From contig CAWESA010000008.1 of the NCBI GenBank assembly GCA_963811605.1, positions 248,001-312,000 of the forward strand: 64,000 nucleotides of DNA, read 5' to 3'. Under the pieces are notes generated by a model. It was not told where the DNA came from. It was given only the letters and a program-made list of their open reading frames with translations, and did not search any database. Positions within the stretch are counted from its first letter, which is position 1. Every line of letters starts with the position of its first letter. Below are positions 24,901-33,475 of this stretch, in pieces. The position numbers and the translations under genes were made by a program. The DNA is from CAVQLX01 sp963811605 (GTDB taxonomy: Bacteria; Desulfobacterota; Binatia; DP-6).

Positions 24901-26646
24901 ATGCGAGGCCGCCTCTCCACCGTTCCGGGCCGCCTCGGCGCCGCCATGCTGGCGGCCGTGTCGTGGGCTGCGCTCCAGCCTGGTCCGGCCCTCGCTGCGG
25001 ACGCGTGCCTGCTCGACAACTTCGGCAATCCGCCGGCGTCGCATCGCAACGTCGACGGCACGATCGGTGCCGCCTGTGGCGGCGGCTCGGAGAACGGCGC
25101 GTACGCCGGGACGTTCGGCATCTCGATCGACGGCTCGCCCGTCACGCTCGGCTACTCGGTGGACTTGACGCATCCGATCGGCGGCGGCGACTGCCAGCCG
25201 CAGAGCCGGCAGCCGGGCCATCCCTGCGAGGTGACGTACATCCTCGAGCACCTCTACCCCAACGGCCCCGTCACGCTGCCGACCACGGCGGACGAGGCCG
25301 CGGCGGTGCAGGCGGCGATCTGGCACTTCACGAACTGCTTCACGCTGATCCATGCCGACGGCGGGAACAGCGCCGCGGTGATCGCGCGCTCCGGCGCGAT
25401 CATCGCGGCAGCGGCGGCACACGTCGAGCATGCCTGCAACCACCCGGTCGTGCCGCACACGATCGTCGTCACGCCAGCCACCGCCACCAACGCCTTGCCG
25501 GCGGGTCCGTCGCACCAGGTCACGGTGGCCGTCCTCGACAACGACGACCAGCCGATGGTGAACCAACCCGTCACCGTCACGGTGTCGGGCGGCCCGGCGG
25601 GACCGGACGTGTTCAGCGGCCTCACCGATGCCGGCGGGCACCTGGCGGTGCACTATGCCAACGACAGCGGGATCGCAGGCTCGGATGCGATCGTGGCCAG
25701 GACGCTGTTCTCGGTGCCGGTCGGGCTGGAGTTCGGCAACGGCGTGTTCCGGCGCATCGTGCTGGCGGGTACGCCGCGCACCGGCTCGATCGCGGGCTCG
25801 GCGACGAGGAGCTGGGTGGTCGCCCGGTGCGGCGACGGCATCGTCGACCAGGACACCGAGGCGTGTGACGACGGCAATCACGTCGACGGCGACGGCTGCG
25901 ACCGGAACTGCACGCCGACCGCGTGCGGCAACGGGGTGCCGACCGCGGGCGAGGCCTGCGACGACGGCAATCACGTCGACGGCGACGGCTGCGACCGGAA
26001 CTGCACGCCGACCGCGTGCGGCAACGGGGTGCCGACCGCGGGCGAGGCCTGCGACGACGGCAATCTCGTGAGCGGCGACGGCTGCGACGAGAACTGCACC
26101 CCGACGGGGTGCGGCAACGGCTCCAGGACGGCGGGCGAGCAGTGCGACGACGGCAACCTCGTCGACGGGGACGGCTGCGACTCGAATTGCACGCGCACCG
26201 GGTGCGGCAACGGGATCCCGACCCCGGGCGAGGAGTGCGACGACGGCAACGCGGTGAACGGCGACGGCTGCGACGCCAACTGCACCGCCAGCCGCTGTGG
26301 CAACGGCGTCGTCGGACCGGGCGAGGCGTGCGACGACGGCAATGCCGTGAACGGCGACGGGTGTGACACCAACTGCGCGGCGAGCCGCTGCGGCAACGGC
26401 GTCGTCGGACCGGGGGAGGCGTGCGACGACGGCAACACGGTGAACGGCGACGGCTGCGACGCCAGCTGCACGTTCCCGGGCTGTGGCAACGGCGTGGTGG
26501 TCCCCCCGGAGCAGTGCGACGACGGCAATACCGCCGACGGCGACGGCTGCGACCGGAACTGCACCCCGACCGGCTGCGGCAACGGCATCCCGACGCCGCC
26601 CGAGCGGTGTGACGACGGCAACACAGGCGAACGGCGACGCCTGTGA
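24901..26646 (+). CDS. Secreted thioester-domain-like / Ig-like / DUF4215-repeat surface protein, N-terminal part (frameshifted)
   Basis: Signal peptide 1-33 (ends GPALA). Residues ~35-180 resemble the bacterial thioester adhesion domain: GYSVDLTHPI, EVTYILEHLYPNG and AAAVQAAIWHFTN match canonical GYCIDxxHP, ILxNSYP and TQxAIWxF motifs, but the thioester Cys is Ser and TQ is VQ. Residues ~190-310 form an Ig-like (Big_1-type) domain, the usual partner of such domains. Then come Cys-rich DUF4215 repeats (consensus CDDGNxxxGDGCDxNC). The frame ends early at TGA 26644-26646 because of one extra base near 26625-26627; the rest continues in another frame to 27463. An alternative ATG lies at 24874, but 24901 starts the signal peptide better. 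Confidence 0.78.
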   Translation: MRGRLSTVPGRLGAAMLAAVSWAALQPGPALAADACLLDNFGNPPASHRNVDGTIGAACGGGSENGAYAGTFGISIDGSPVTLGYSVDLTHPIGGGDCQPQSRQPGHPCEVTYILEHLYPNGPVTLPTTADEAAAVQAAIWHFTNCFTLIHADGGNSAAVIARSGAIIAAAAAHVEHACNHPVVPHTIVVTPATATNALPAGPSHQVTVAVLDNDDQPMVNQPVTVTVSGGPAGPDVFSGLTDAGGHLAVHYANDSGIAGSDAIVARTLFSVPVGLEFGNGVFRRIVLAGTPRTGSIAGSATRSWVVARCGDGIVDQDTEACDDGNHVDGDGCDRNCTPTACGNGVPTAGEACDDGNHVDGDGCDRNCTPTACGNGVPTAGEACDDGNLVSGDGCDENCTPTGCGNGSRTAGEQCDDGNLVDGDGCDSNCTRTGCGNGIPTPGEECDDGNAVNGDGCDANCTASRCGNGVVGPGEACDDGNAVNGDGCDTNCAASRCGNGVVGPGEACDDGNTVNGDGCDASCTFPGCGNGVVVPPEQCDDGNTADGDGCDRNCTPTGCGNGIPTPPERCDDGNTGERRRL

Positions 26647-26942
26647 CGACGACTGCCAGCCGCCGCGCTGTGGCAACGGCATCGGCGATCCGGGTGAGGA
26701 ATGCGACGACGGCAACGCGGTGAACGGCGACGGCTGCGACAGCAACTGCAGCACGTCGCGGTGTGGCAACGGCATCGTCACGTCGACGGAGCAGTGCGAC
26801 GACGGCAACACCGTCGCCGGGGACAGCTGCGAGGGCGACTGCACGCTGCCGCGGTGCGGGAACGGGATCGTCGACGTGTCGCTCGGCGAGCAGTGCGACG
26901 ACGGCAACACCGTCGGTGGCGACGGCTGCTCGGCCACCTGCC
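25861..26942 (+). repeat. Array of twelve DUF4215 (myxo-disulfide) coding repeats
   Basis: Twelve units with the CDDGN...GDGCD...C pattern occur, most 31 codons (93 bp) long. The first two units (from 25861 and 25954) are nearly identical in DNA, which indicates recent duplication. Unit 9 contains the frameshift. Each unit carries Cys residues expected to form disulfides and acidic loops that may bind calcium. The DNA repetitiveness makes copy number prone to change and to assembly error. Confidence 0.85.
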
Positions 26943-27463
26943 AGCTCCAGGAGATCTGCGCCGATCTGCTCGACGACGACAACGACGGACGCATCGACTG
27001 CGACGATCCCGATTGCGAATGCCAGGTCTTCGGCAAGCACCCGGCGGCCATCGTGTTCCGGCCGGCGCGCCCCGATCACGACTACTTCACGGTGCACGGA
27101 CGGCTCATCCTGCAGAATCCCGCGTCGCTGCGCGGGACGTTCGGCATCCTGCTGACCAGCGCGGACGGCGTGATCTATCGCGCGTTCCTGCAGCCCGGCG
27201 ACCTGAAGCCGAGGGGCACGGGCGCCGCCTTCAGCGACGCGACCGCGAAGCGCGGCCCCGGGACGCGCGGGGGGCTCTCGCAGGTGAGGCTCGAGGTGAA
27301 GCCCGGCTACGTGCAGGTCGCGGTGAAGGCCAACTCCGACCTGAGCGAGGCCAGCGTGGCGCTGATGGGCGCGCAGGTGGTCGTCGGCGGCGAGCCCGCC
27401 TTCTACAAGGGCGAATGGCAGAAGCGCTCGAGCGGGTGGCGGCTGAAGTTGCCCGGGAACTGA
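26627..27463 (+). pseudogene. C-terminal part of the DUF4215-repeat surface protein after the frameshift
   Basis: This continues the protein begun at 24901 in the +1 frame. It reads ANGDACDDDC, finishing repeat 9, then three more DUF4215 units, then a CADLLDDDNDGRIDCDDPDC segment (a typical DDDxDGxxDCxDxDC connector) and a ~140-residue C-terminal beta domain (HGRLILQNPASLRGTFG, FYKGEWQKRSSGWRLK) like those at the ends of other exported proteins here. No start of its own is evident. Removing one base near 26626 restores one protein of about 854 aa. Confidence 0.75.
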
Positions 27464-27473
27464 TCGAGCCCGG

Positions 27474-27506
27474 CGGGGGCGCCACCGGTGCGGTGGTCCG
27501 CCCCCG
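27474..27506. terminator. GC-rich hairpin between convergent genes, possible bidirectional terminator
   Basis: CGGGGGCG (27474-27481) pairs with CGCCCCCG (27499-27506), with an inner CCACC/GGTGG stem (27482-27486, 27492-27496). It lies 10 bases after the DUF4215 gene stop, between it and the convergent gene ending at 27600. No T-tract follows on either strand, so termination by this hairpin alone is uncertain. Confidence 0.4.
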
Positions 27507-27599
27507 CGCCTCGCGCGTCTCGGCTGCGAGCCGGCCTCCGGTCGGTCGGCATCCGGGGCAGCGTGCACCTGCCCCGCGGCTCCAGCCAGCCGCGTGCGG

Positions 27600-28049
27600 C
27601 TACTTGCCGGGCAGCTGTCGCACCAGGTCGAGCATGATGTTCCTCGACCCCATCTCGACCGCGCCCTCGAGCTGCACGCGCGCACCGTCCGGAATCGCCA
27701 GGAGCTGCTTCGCCAGCGCGGGCGGACCGGCGACGATGAGCGACGGGTTGTAGTGCGACTGGAAGACGGCCGTTCTCGCGTCGAAGCTGTCGCCCCCGAA
27801 TGTCGTCGCGTGCACGACGCCGAGCCAGCGTGTCTTCGAGTCGTTGCCTCCCGTGAAACCGAGGGAGATGGCGCCCCATCCGACGTCGTTCGCCGTCTTC
27901 TCGTCGGGCGCCAGCGTGCCCTTGATCGTCACCAGGATCGTCCCCGTGAAGTCGGGACCCTGCGCCCGGACCAGGGCGGGCAGGAGCAGCCCGCCGACGA
28001 GCAGCAGCGAGAGGGCGTGACGCCGCATGACGATTGCTGGTGCGCGCAT
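27600..28049 (-). CDS. Exported protein of unknown function (paralogue of its upstream neighbour)
   Basis: About 149 aa from ATG 28049, with a signal peptide ending ALVRAQG. The mature part (DVGWGAISLGFTGGNDSKTRWLGVV by region, GPPALAKQLL, DGARVQLEGAVEMGSRNIML) parallels the upstream gene: a GWxxxSxG strand, a W(I/L)G strand, a PxLxxAGPxALxxQ helix and a G(S/A)RVxxxGxxxxxSRNxML strand. A small beta fold is likely. The GTG at 28058 would overlap the upstream stop as GTGA; ATG 28049 has GTGAGG before it. I do not recognise the family. Probably periplasmic, acting with its paralogue. Confidence 0.75.
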   Translation of the reverse strand: MRAPAIVMRRHALSLLLVGGLLLPALVRAQGPDFTGTILVTIKGTLAPDEKTANDVGWGAISLGFTGGNDSKTRWLGVVHATTFGGDSFDARTAVFQSHYNPSLIVAGPPALAKQLLAIPDGARVQLEGAVEMGSRNIMLDLVRQLPGK

Positions 28050-28054
28050 GGTCC

Positions 28055-28501
28055 TCACTTCCCCCCCGCGCCGCCCTTGGGCGGCAGAACCTTGACCCCG
28101 GTCAGCATGAAGTTCCGGGACGTCGTGTTGAGGATGCCGCGCACGACGACCCTGCTACCGACCGGTGCGCCGGTGAACTGGCTCACGAGAGCGCCCGGGC
28201 CGGCGAAGAGCAGCGTGGGGTCGGCCGGCATCAGGTTGCGCAGGACCTGTCGCCCCACGAACGGGTCGTCGTTCCAGGTCTTGAAGGCAGTGGCGCCGAT
28301 CCAGCGGTCCGGGTCCTTCTCGCTGCCGACGATGCCGACGGAGACGGGGAACCAGCCGATGGCCTGGGCGCTGGCCTGATCCTTCGCCACGATACCCTCG
28401 AGCGTGTAGGGCTCGGTCCCTATCTCGAAGTCCTGAGCGAGAAGAGTGACGGGCAAGGCGACGAGCGCCGCGGTGAGGAGCAGCCGTGCCGGAGTCCGCA
28501 T
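28055..28501 (-). CDS. Exported protein of unknown function (paralogue of its downstream neighbour)
   Basis: A 148-aa protein with signal peptide 1-23 (ending TLLAQ). The ATG follows AAAGGGG. The mature sequence (AIGWFPVSVGIVGS, DRWIGATAFKTW, LLFAGPGALVSQFTG, GSRVVVRGILNTTSRNFML) aligns along its length with the next gene, so they arose by tandem duplication. No enzymatic motif is visible. The pair forms a two-gene unit divergent from a cytoplasmic gene at 28615. Confidence 0.75.
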   Translation of the reverse strand: MRTPARLLLTAALVALPVTLLAQDFEIGTEPYTLEGIVAKDQASAQAIGWFPVSVGIVGSEKDPDRWIGATAFKTWNDDPFVGRQVLRNLMPADPTLLFAGPGALVSQFTGAPVGSRVVVRGILNTTSRNFMLTGVKVLPPKGGAGGK

Positions 28502-28614
28502 GCGCGCCCCTTTACGGCACAGCGGCACGCGAGCGCAAGCGGAAAAGATACCAAGGCTACCACGGGCGGACGTCCCGTTCGGCCGGGCGTCGCGTGCGTG
28601 CTATTCGGGACGCG

Positions 28615-29031
28615 ATGCGGCGACCGGCCTGGAAGACGCTGGTGAGCGAGCTGAAGGACAGCGGTTACCAGAGCCCCTATCTCGACCGGCTGCGCCAGCG
28701 TCTCGACGTCGAGCAGGCGCATGCCACGCTCGAGCAGGAGATCGTGCAGGAGATCGCCGCGGCGCTCGGACGGACCGCCGCCAAGCTCGACTACGCGCTC
28801 CTGCGACTCGAGCTGGCCGGGCGCGAGGTCGAGTCGGCCGGCCCCGCGCACGCCGCCGACGCTGTCGCGCGCTTCAACGCGCTGCGCGACGAGGCGTTGC
28901 AGGCCCGGCACGAGCTCCTGATCCACCGCGAGGCGGTCGGCATCCGGCGCAACGACGTGCTGGAGCAGCTCTACCCCGTCCCGCCGCGCCGTCGCTCAAG
29001 CGCCACGGGGCGCGTCGCCGGCGCGCCGTGA
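28615..29031 (+). CDS. Hypothetical helical protein
   Basis: A 138-aa protein predicted to be almost entirely alpha-helical with heptad-like spacing (LDRLRQRLDVEQAHATLEQE, FNALRDEALQARHELLIHRE). No signal peptide, membrane segment or known motif is present. The ATG at 28615 begins MRRPAWKTLVSEL; upstream in-frame sequence is Arg-rich and less likely to be coding. It precedes the MerB-like gene by 56 bases on the same strand and may be cotranscribed. Function unknown. Confidence 0.6.
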   Translation: MRRPAWKTLVSELKDSGYQSPYLDRLRQRLDVEQAHATLEQEIVQEIAAALGRTAAKLDYALLRLELAGREVESAGPAHAADAVARFNALRDEALQARHELLIHREAVGIRRNDVLEQLYPVPPRRRSSATGRVAGAP

Positions 29032-29087
29032 GGTCGGCCCACCTGGCGTGCTTGAGCCGCGGGTCGCGCTCGACGTATGCACGCCGC

Positions 29088-29810
29088 ATGCCCCAGAACG
29101 TCCCCGCCTTCCAGTTCAGCGACGACGCACGGCGCGTCCGCCAGGTGATCTACGAGTACTGGTGCGCGCACGGCCACGGCCCCAACCTGCGCGCCGTGCA
29201 CGAGGCGACCCGGCTGGCGCGCGAGCGCCTGGTCGAGGTCTATCGCGAGCTCGATCTGGGCCTCATCATCACGCTCGACCAGCGCACCAACCAGCCGGCG
29301 ATTCTCAAGTGCCAGCCGTTCTCCAGCTATCCGAGCCAGGTCGCAGTGCACCTCGACGGCCGCTTTCACTGCTACGCGGGCTGCGCGATGGAGTCGATCG
29401 CGATCTCCCGGATGCCGCCGTTCGCCGGCAAGGAGCTCCGCCTCGAGTCGTACTGCGCCTGCTGCTTCGCGCCGGTGACGCTGCACGCGCGCGACGGCGA
29501 GATCCGGTCCGCGGGCGCTCCACCGCTGATCCACGTCAGCACGACTCCGCGGGAATGGAACGCCTCCGACATCGTCTGCATGTGCGACAGCATGAACTTC
29601 GTCCTCGACGCCGAGCACGCGGTCGCCTACGAGCGGCAGATCTCGCGCCGTGGGGTCCTGTTCACGATCGAGCAGGCGCGGCGGTTCGTCGCCGGCACCG
29701 GCGAGAACCGCATGCATCGCTACGACTGGGAGCCGGTGGCCCTGATCCCGTCCCGCGTGATCGCGGGGATCAAGGCGCTCGGGGTGGACGTCTCGAACTG
29801 GGGCGCGTGA
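29088..29810 (+). CDS. Alkylmercury-lyase (MerB)-like protein
   Basis: A 240-aa protein with MerB architecture: an N-terminal winged-helix part (~10-65) followed by the lyase-type domain. HCYAGCAMES aligns with MerB YAWCALD, so C99 corresponds to catalytic Cys96 and E102 to Asp99. ESYCACC covers the structural Cys117. IVCMCDSMNFV matches the SFCNYVHFF strand, making C166 the second catalytic Cys159. No merA, merR or merT lies nearby. It may cleave organomercurials or another carbon-metal or thiol substrate; the Asp to Glu change leaves activity uncertain. Confidence 0.72.
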   Translation: MPQNVPAFQFSDDARRVRQVIYEYWCAHGHGPNLRAVHEATRLARERLVEVYRELDLGLIITLDQRTNQPAILKCQPFSSYPSQVAVHLDGRFHCYAGCAMESIAISRMPPFAGKELRLESYCACCFAPVTLHARDGEIRSAGAPPLIHVSTTPREWNASDIVCMCDSMNFVLDAEHAVAYERQISRRGVLFTIEQARRFVAGTGENRMHRYDWEPVALIPSRVIAGIKALGVDVSNWGA

Positions 29811-30998
29811 TCAGCGCGGCAGCCCGAGGATGCGCTGCGCGATCACGTTGCGCTGGATCTCCGAGGTGCCGCCCATGATGGTCTCCGAGCGCGCGTAGAG
29901 GAACTGGCGCGGGATGCCGCCGCCTCCCAGCGCCTCGTCGCCGTCGCGCAGGCAGCCGTAGGATCCGAAGAGGTCGAGCGCGAGATCCTGGAGGCGCTGG
30001 TCGGTCTCGCTCCCGAGCACCTTCTCCATCGAGCTCTCGGGGCCTGGATGGCCGGTGCGGAGCAGGGCGGTGAGGCTGCGGTAGCCGCTCAGGCGCAGCA
30101 GCTCGACCTCGATGTGCGCCTGGGCGAGGCGCTGGCGGACGACCGGGTCGCGCAGCGCGCCATGGCTCGCCGGGTGCTCCCGCACCAGCTGGATGAGCTG
30201 CGAGAGCGAGCGGCGGATCTTGCGCTGAAACACGAAGGTCCACATCGGACCGCGCTCGTGCGCCACGATGCCCATCGCGATGTTCCAGCCTGCGCCGGGC
30301 GCGCCGAGCAGGTTGGCGGCGGGTACGTGCACGTCTTCGAAGAAGACCTCGCAGAACTCGGCGTCGTCCGTCATCTGGCGCAGCGGGCGCACGGTGATGC
30401 CGGGCGATCTCATGTCCACCAGCAGCAGGCTGATGCCCTTGTGCCTCGGTGCGTCGGCCTCGGTGCGGCAGAGGAGGAAGCACCAGTCGGCGATGTCGGC
30501 GTGGCTCGTCCAGACCTTCTGGCCGTTCACCACGTACTCGTCGCCCCGGCGTTCGGCCCGGGTGCGAAGGCCGGCCAGATCCGAGCCCGCGCCGGGCTCG
30601 GAGAACCCCTGGCACCACAGCTCGTCGCCGTTGATCATCGGACGCAGGAAGCGCTCCCGCTGCGCCTCGCTGCCGTGCTGGCGCAGGGCGGGACCGATGA
30701 GATCGACGTAGGACTGCGCCGGCGGGCGAGGCGCACCCACCTGGTCGAGCGCCTGATCGAAGAACCAGCGCTCCACCACCGTGGCGCCGCGGCCGCCGTG
30801 CTCGGGCGGCCACGAGATGGCCGCCCAGCCGCCGTCGAAGAGCGTCCGTTGCCACTGGCGGGCCACCTGGATCCACATCGGGTCTTCCACCCGCGTCCAG
30901 CAGTGGTCGCGTCGCCACGCTGCCGGCAGGTTGTGCTCGAGCCAGGAGCGGGCCGCGTCGGCGAAGGCCAGGTCGGCGGCCGAGAAGGAGAAGTCCAT
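29811..30998 (-). CDS. Acyl-CoA dehydrogenase
   Basis: A 395-aa FAD flavoprotein. WCQGFSEPGAGSDLAGLRT is ACAD signature 1; GQKVWTSHADIADW and GTSEIQRNVIAQRILGL are the FAD-binding and C-terminal signatures. The RGPMWTFVFQRKI helix and long substrate pocket are typical of the FadE17/IpdE-like branch used for steroid, aromatic or branched acyl-CoAs. It has no etf genes nearby. It is convergent with the MerB-like gene and divergent from a NIPSNAP-like gene across 50 bases. Confidence 0.92.
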   Translation of the reverse strand: MDFSFSAADLAFADAARSWLEHNLPAAWRRDHCWTRVEDPMWIQVARQWQRTLFDGGWAAISWPPEHGGRGATVVERWFFDQALDQVGAPRPPAQSYVDLIGPALRQHGSEAQRERFLRPMINGDELWCQGFSEPGAGSDLAGLRTRAERRGDEYVVNGQKVWTSHADIADWCFLLCRTEADAPRHKGISLLLVDMRSPGITVRPLRQMTDDAEFCEVFFEDVHVPAANLLGAPGAGWNIAMGIVAHERGPMWTFVFQRKIRRSLSQLIQLVREHPASHGALRDPVVRQRLAQAHIEVELLRLSGYRSLTALLRTGHPGPESSMEKVLGSETDQRLQDLALDLFGSYGCLRDGDEALGGGGIPRQFLYARSETIMGGTSEIQRNVIAQRILGLPR

Positions 30999-31048
30999 GC
31001 GGCGGCGAAACCTAGCAGAGCGGCACCCGGATTGATAAGGGCGACGGG

Positions 31049-31777
31049 ATGCCGAATCGGTGTCTCTACCTGCACGAGGTGATCGACATCGTGGGGACGG
31101 GCTCGGAGGCTTACAAGGCACACACGGGAGCCCTCGGCACGGGCCGTACCGACGGCGGAGCGCCGCTCGTCGGCACCTGGCAGCAGAGCGGCTCCACCGG
31201 CGCATGGCCCAAGGTCGTCAACCTGTGGGAGATGCGTGGCTGGGATCACTGGACGGAGATCCTGGAGCGCCAGTACACGCGCACGTCGGGTCAGGAGCAG
31301 AAGCTGTCGCGCTGGTGGAAGGAAGCCACCGCGCATCGCTCGGGCGGCTTCGACCGGATCCTCGAGCCGGCGCCGTTCTCGCCCACGCGTGCGGAGCTGG
31401 TCGCGCGCGGTGTGCGAGGCCTGGCGTGCCTCCAGGAGATCGCCACCGTGAAGGCGGGCGCTGCCGAGCGCTACCTCGAGGCGCTCGCGTCGCGCTGGCT
31501 CGGCGTCGCCGCGAAGCGCGGTCTCACGCTGCTGGGGGCGTGGCGCACGACGATGCGCGACACGGAGGCGGTGGTGCTCTGGTCCCTGCCGTCGTTCGCC
31601 GACCTCACGCGCCACCTCGGCACGCTCGGTGCCGATCGGACGACACGGGGCTGGCTCGAGCGCGCGCGCGAGTGGCGAGTCGACTACCGCGAGACGCTGC
31701 TGGTGCCGAGCGTCTGGTGCGTCACGCACCCCGACTGGCGCGAGGAAGCACCGCGTCGCCGGGCGCCGCGCCGCTAG
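31049..31777 (+). CDS. NIPSNAP-like dimeric alpha/beta-barrel protein
   Basis: A 242-aa protein with two ferredoxin-like halves: residues 1-110 (YLHEVIDIVGTGSEAY, VVNLWEMRGWDHWTEIL) and ~120-235 (LACLQEIATVKAGAAERYLE, LLGAWRTTMRDTEAVVLWSL). WxMxxWxHW-type strands are seen in NIPSNAP/EthD-like proteins that bind hydrophobic ligands. No secretion signal. It is divergent from the acyl-CoA dehydrogenase, and the two probably belong to the same pathway. Confidence 0.72.
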   Translation: MPNRCLYLHEVIDIVGTGSEAYKAHTGALGTGRTDGGAPLVGTWQQSGSTGAWPKVVNLWEMRGWDHWTEILERQYTRTSGQEQKLSRWWKEATAHRSGGFDRILEPAPFSPTRAELVARGVRGLACLQEIATVKAGAAERYLEALASRWLGVAAKRGLTLLGAWRTTMRDTEAVVLWSLPSFADLTRHLGTLGADRTTRGWLERAREWRVDYRETLLVPSVWCVTHPDWREEAPRRRAPRR

Positions 31778-32166
31778 CTGCGCTTACACCGAGAGACGCC
31801 GTCCGAACAAGGCAAGTTTGTCACGCCGCGAGCTTCGCCTCCCGGATGTGATGATCGACGCCCCTCCCGGCGGCGGAACCGGGCCAGATGGCGCTTGGCG
31901 ACGGTGTCCTTGCGCTCGCCCCGCTTGAACTGGACGATCGGGATGGCCTCGCGCTGGGCGAAGCCTTTGATGGCGGCGACGAAGCGCTCGGTCATCCGGC
32001 CGATGAGCGCCGGCGACGGGAGCCAGTGGCCGCGGTGCTTCGTGAAGAAGTACGCGAGCTGGCCGGGCCGCTGGAGCCCCGGCACGTAGCCGTGGAGGTA
32101 GAGGCGGTCGATCGACTCGACCCGGAGCGTCACGTGGTCGCGGAGTATGGTTTCGATGTTCGCCAT
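31774..32166 (-). pseudogene. Truncated N-terminal fragment of an unrecognised protein family
   Basis: From the ATG at 32166 the frame reads MANIETILRDHVTLRVES, YLHGYVPGLQRPGQLAYF and AIPIVQFKRGERKD, a well-ordered protein start I cannot name. After FRRREG (~31840) it turns into a low-quality Ser/Arg stretch and stops. Sequences of this kind normally continue for several hundred residues as I recall, so this looks like a 3'-deleted remnant. It marks the left edge of the gene-fragment region and overlaps the NIPSNAP-like stop by 4 bases. Confidence 0.5.
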
Positions 32167-32270
32167 GGCGTTCCTCGCAAGACCGATCATGGCGGACCGC
32201 AGGTCGCGTGGGGACTCCCCCGCGGAGCCCCCGCGGCTCGCCGCTTGAGTGAGAACGGCCACGAGGGGGG

Positions 32271-32630
32271 ATGCAGCGTTTCACCGACCTGAAGGTCTGG
32301 CAGCGTGCGCATGGCCCGGTCTTAGCCGTGTACCGGTTGACGGCCGACTTCCCCGGCGAGGAGCGCTTCGGGCTGACCGCGCAACTGCGCCGGGCCGCCG
32401 TCCCGGTGGCGGCGACCCTGGCCGAAGGGTGGAAACGCCAGCACAATCCCGAGTACGCGCGCTTCCTCAACGTCGCTGAGGGCTCCGCGGCCGAGACCGA
32501 ATACCTGCTGCTGCTCAGCCGTGACCTCGGGTACGACGGGACCGAACGCGCCGGAGCGCTGATCGCGGACGTCACCGAGATCGCACGCATGCTGTACGCG
32601 CTGCGCCTCAAGGTCGAGAGCGGTGCATGA
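32271..32630 (+). CDS. Four-helix-bundle protein (S23/TIGR02436 type)
   Basis: A 119-aa protein matching the four-helix-bundle family first seen in 23S rRNA intervening sequences. FTDLKVWQRAHGPVLAVYRL opens it, FPGEERFGLTAQLRRAAVPV and NIAEG-like TLAEGWKR follow, and EYARFLNVAEGSAAETEYLL completes helix 3. GAGGGGGG lies directly before the ATG. Not inside an rRNA gene here; such genes are often mobile passengers. Molecular role unknown. Confidence 0.88.
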   Translation: MQRFTDLKVWQRAHGPVLAVYRLTADFPGEERFGLTAQLRRAAVPVAATLAEGWKRQHNPEYARFLNVAEGSAAETEYLLLLSRDLGYDGTERAGALIADVTEIARMLYALRLKVESGA

Positions 32631-32898
32631 GGAAGCTCTGCGCTGTCGACTCTCCACTCCCGACTGTCGACGGAGGCTCCGCCCCACCGAGGACTGCTCT
32701 TCAACTCGACCGTTTGAGGCGGAGCCTCCCTGGGCGCCTGCAACACGCGCCCGTGGTGCAGTCTCACGGCACGTCCGTGCGGTCCCCGGTCACACCCGTC
32801 TGCCCGCAAGCCCGACCTCGACATTCGACCGCGGCGGCGCGTCGGCGAGGTCGCAACCGGACCGGGCCGGCAGAGCCCGTCCACAGACGGAGGAGACG

Positions 32899-33438
32899 AT
32901 GGGGTACACACGCGTGGCGATCGGTGCACTGCTGCTGTTCTCGACGGTGTGATCGGGCCGCGGACGACCGCGGCGCAGTGACGATGGGCGGTGGTGTGTT
33001 CCTGCCCTACCACGGAGACGCCGGGGCGACTGGTCTGGCCGGCGTCGAGGGGCGCGTGAGCGGGCACGCGAGTGTCGGCGCGAGATCGACTACCGGCACT
33101 TCGACGTCGGCCGTGGCGCATCCGTCGAGCACACCAACACGCGCGGGCTCGTCCGCTACACCTGGTTCCTGGGTCTCGCGAATCCCTACGTGGGGGCCGG
33201 TGCGGGCGTCGGCGTCGCCTGGGTCCACGGCACCGCGCACGCCGGTCCGATCTCGTTTCCCGTCGGTGACGTGGGCCTGAGCCTCGGCGTGCTCGGGATC
33301 GCCGGGGTCGACGTGCCGTTGACCCGGAGCGTGTCGCTATTCGCGGAGAGCAGGCTCAGCGGCGACTGGGACGTGGGCCTCGGAAACGCCCAGCTGGGCG
33401 GTTTCTCCGGCACCAGCGGCGCCCGCGTCCGCTTCTGA
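32899..33438 (+). pseudogene. Outer-membrane beta-barrel protein gene with two frameshifts
   Basis: AGGAGA precedes the ATG at 32899, which begins a signal peptide (MGYTRVAIGALLLFSTV) but meets TGA at 32950. Another frame then gives AVTMGGGVFLPYHGD (to ~33080), and the third gives DYRHFDVGRGASVEHTN, YVGAGAGVGVAWVHGTAHAG and a terminal ARVRF, an outer-membrane C-terminus ending in Phe. Alternating hydrophobic strands mark a small beta-barrel of ~170 residues. Two single-base changes would restore it; decay or sequencing error cannot be told apart. Confidence 0.65.
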
Positions 33439-33443
33439 TCCTG

Positions 33444-33475
33444 CGGGGCCGGGAGTCGTCGCCCCGTTTTCTTTT
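33444..33475 (+). terminator. Rho-independent terminator after the beta-barrel gene
   Basis: CGGGGC (33444-33449) and GCCCCG (33461-33466) form a hairpin with an 11-base loop, followed by TTTTCTTTT. It lies 5 bases after the stop at 33438 and is the clearest intrinsic terminator in the window. Confidence 0.75.

Noticed and set aside
25861..26942. Regular ~93-bp repeats resembling a CRISPR or satellite array
   Set aside because: They are in-frame codons of DUF4215 domains with no unique spacers.
24895..27051. Long minus-strand frames opposite the DUF4215 gene (up to 718 aa)
   Set aside because: They are antisense shadows of the GC-rich repeats, with monotonous Val/Ala/Arg content and no start or domain logic.
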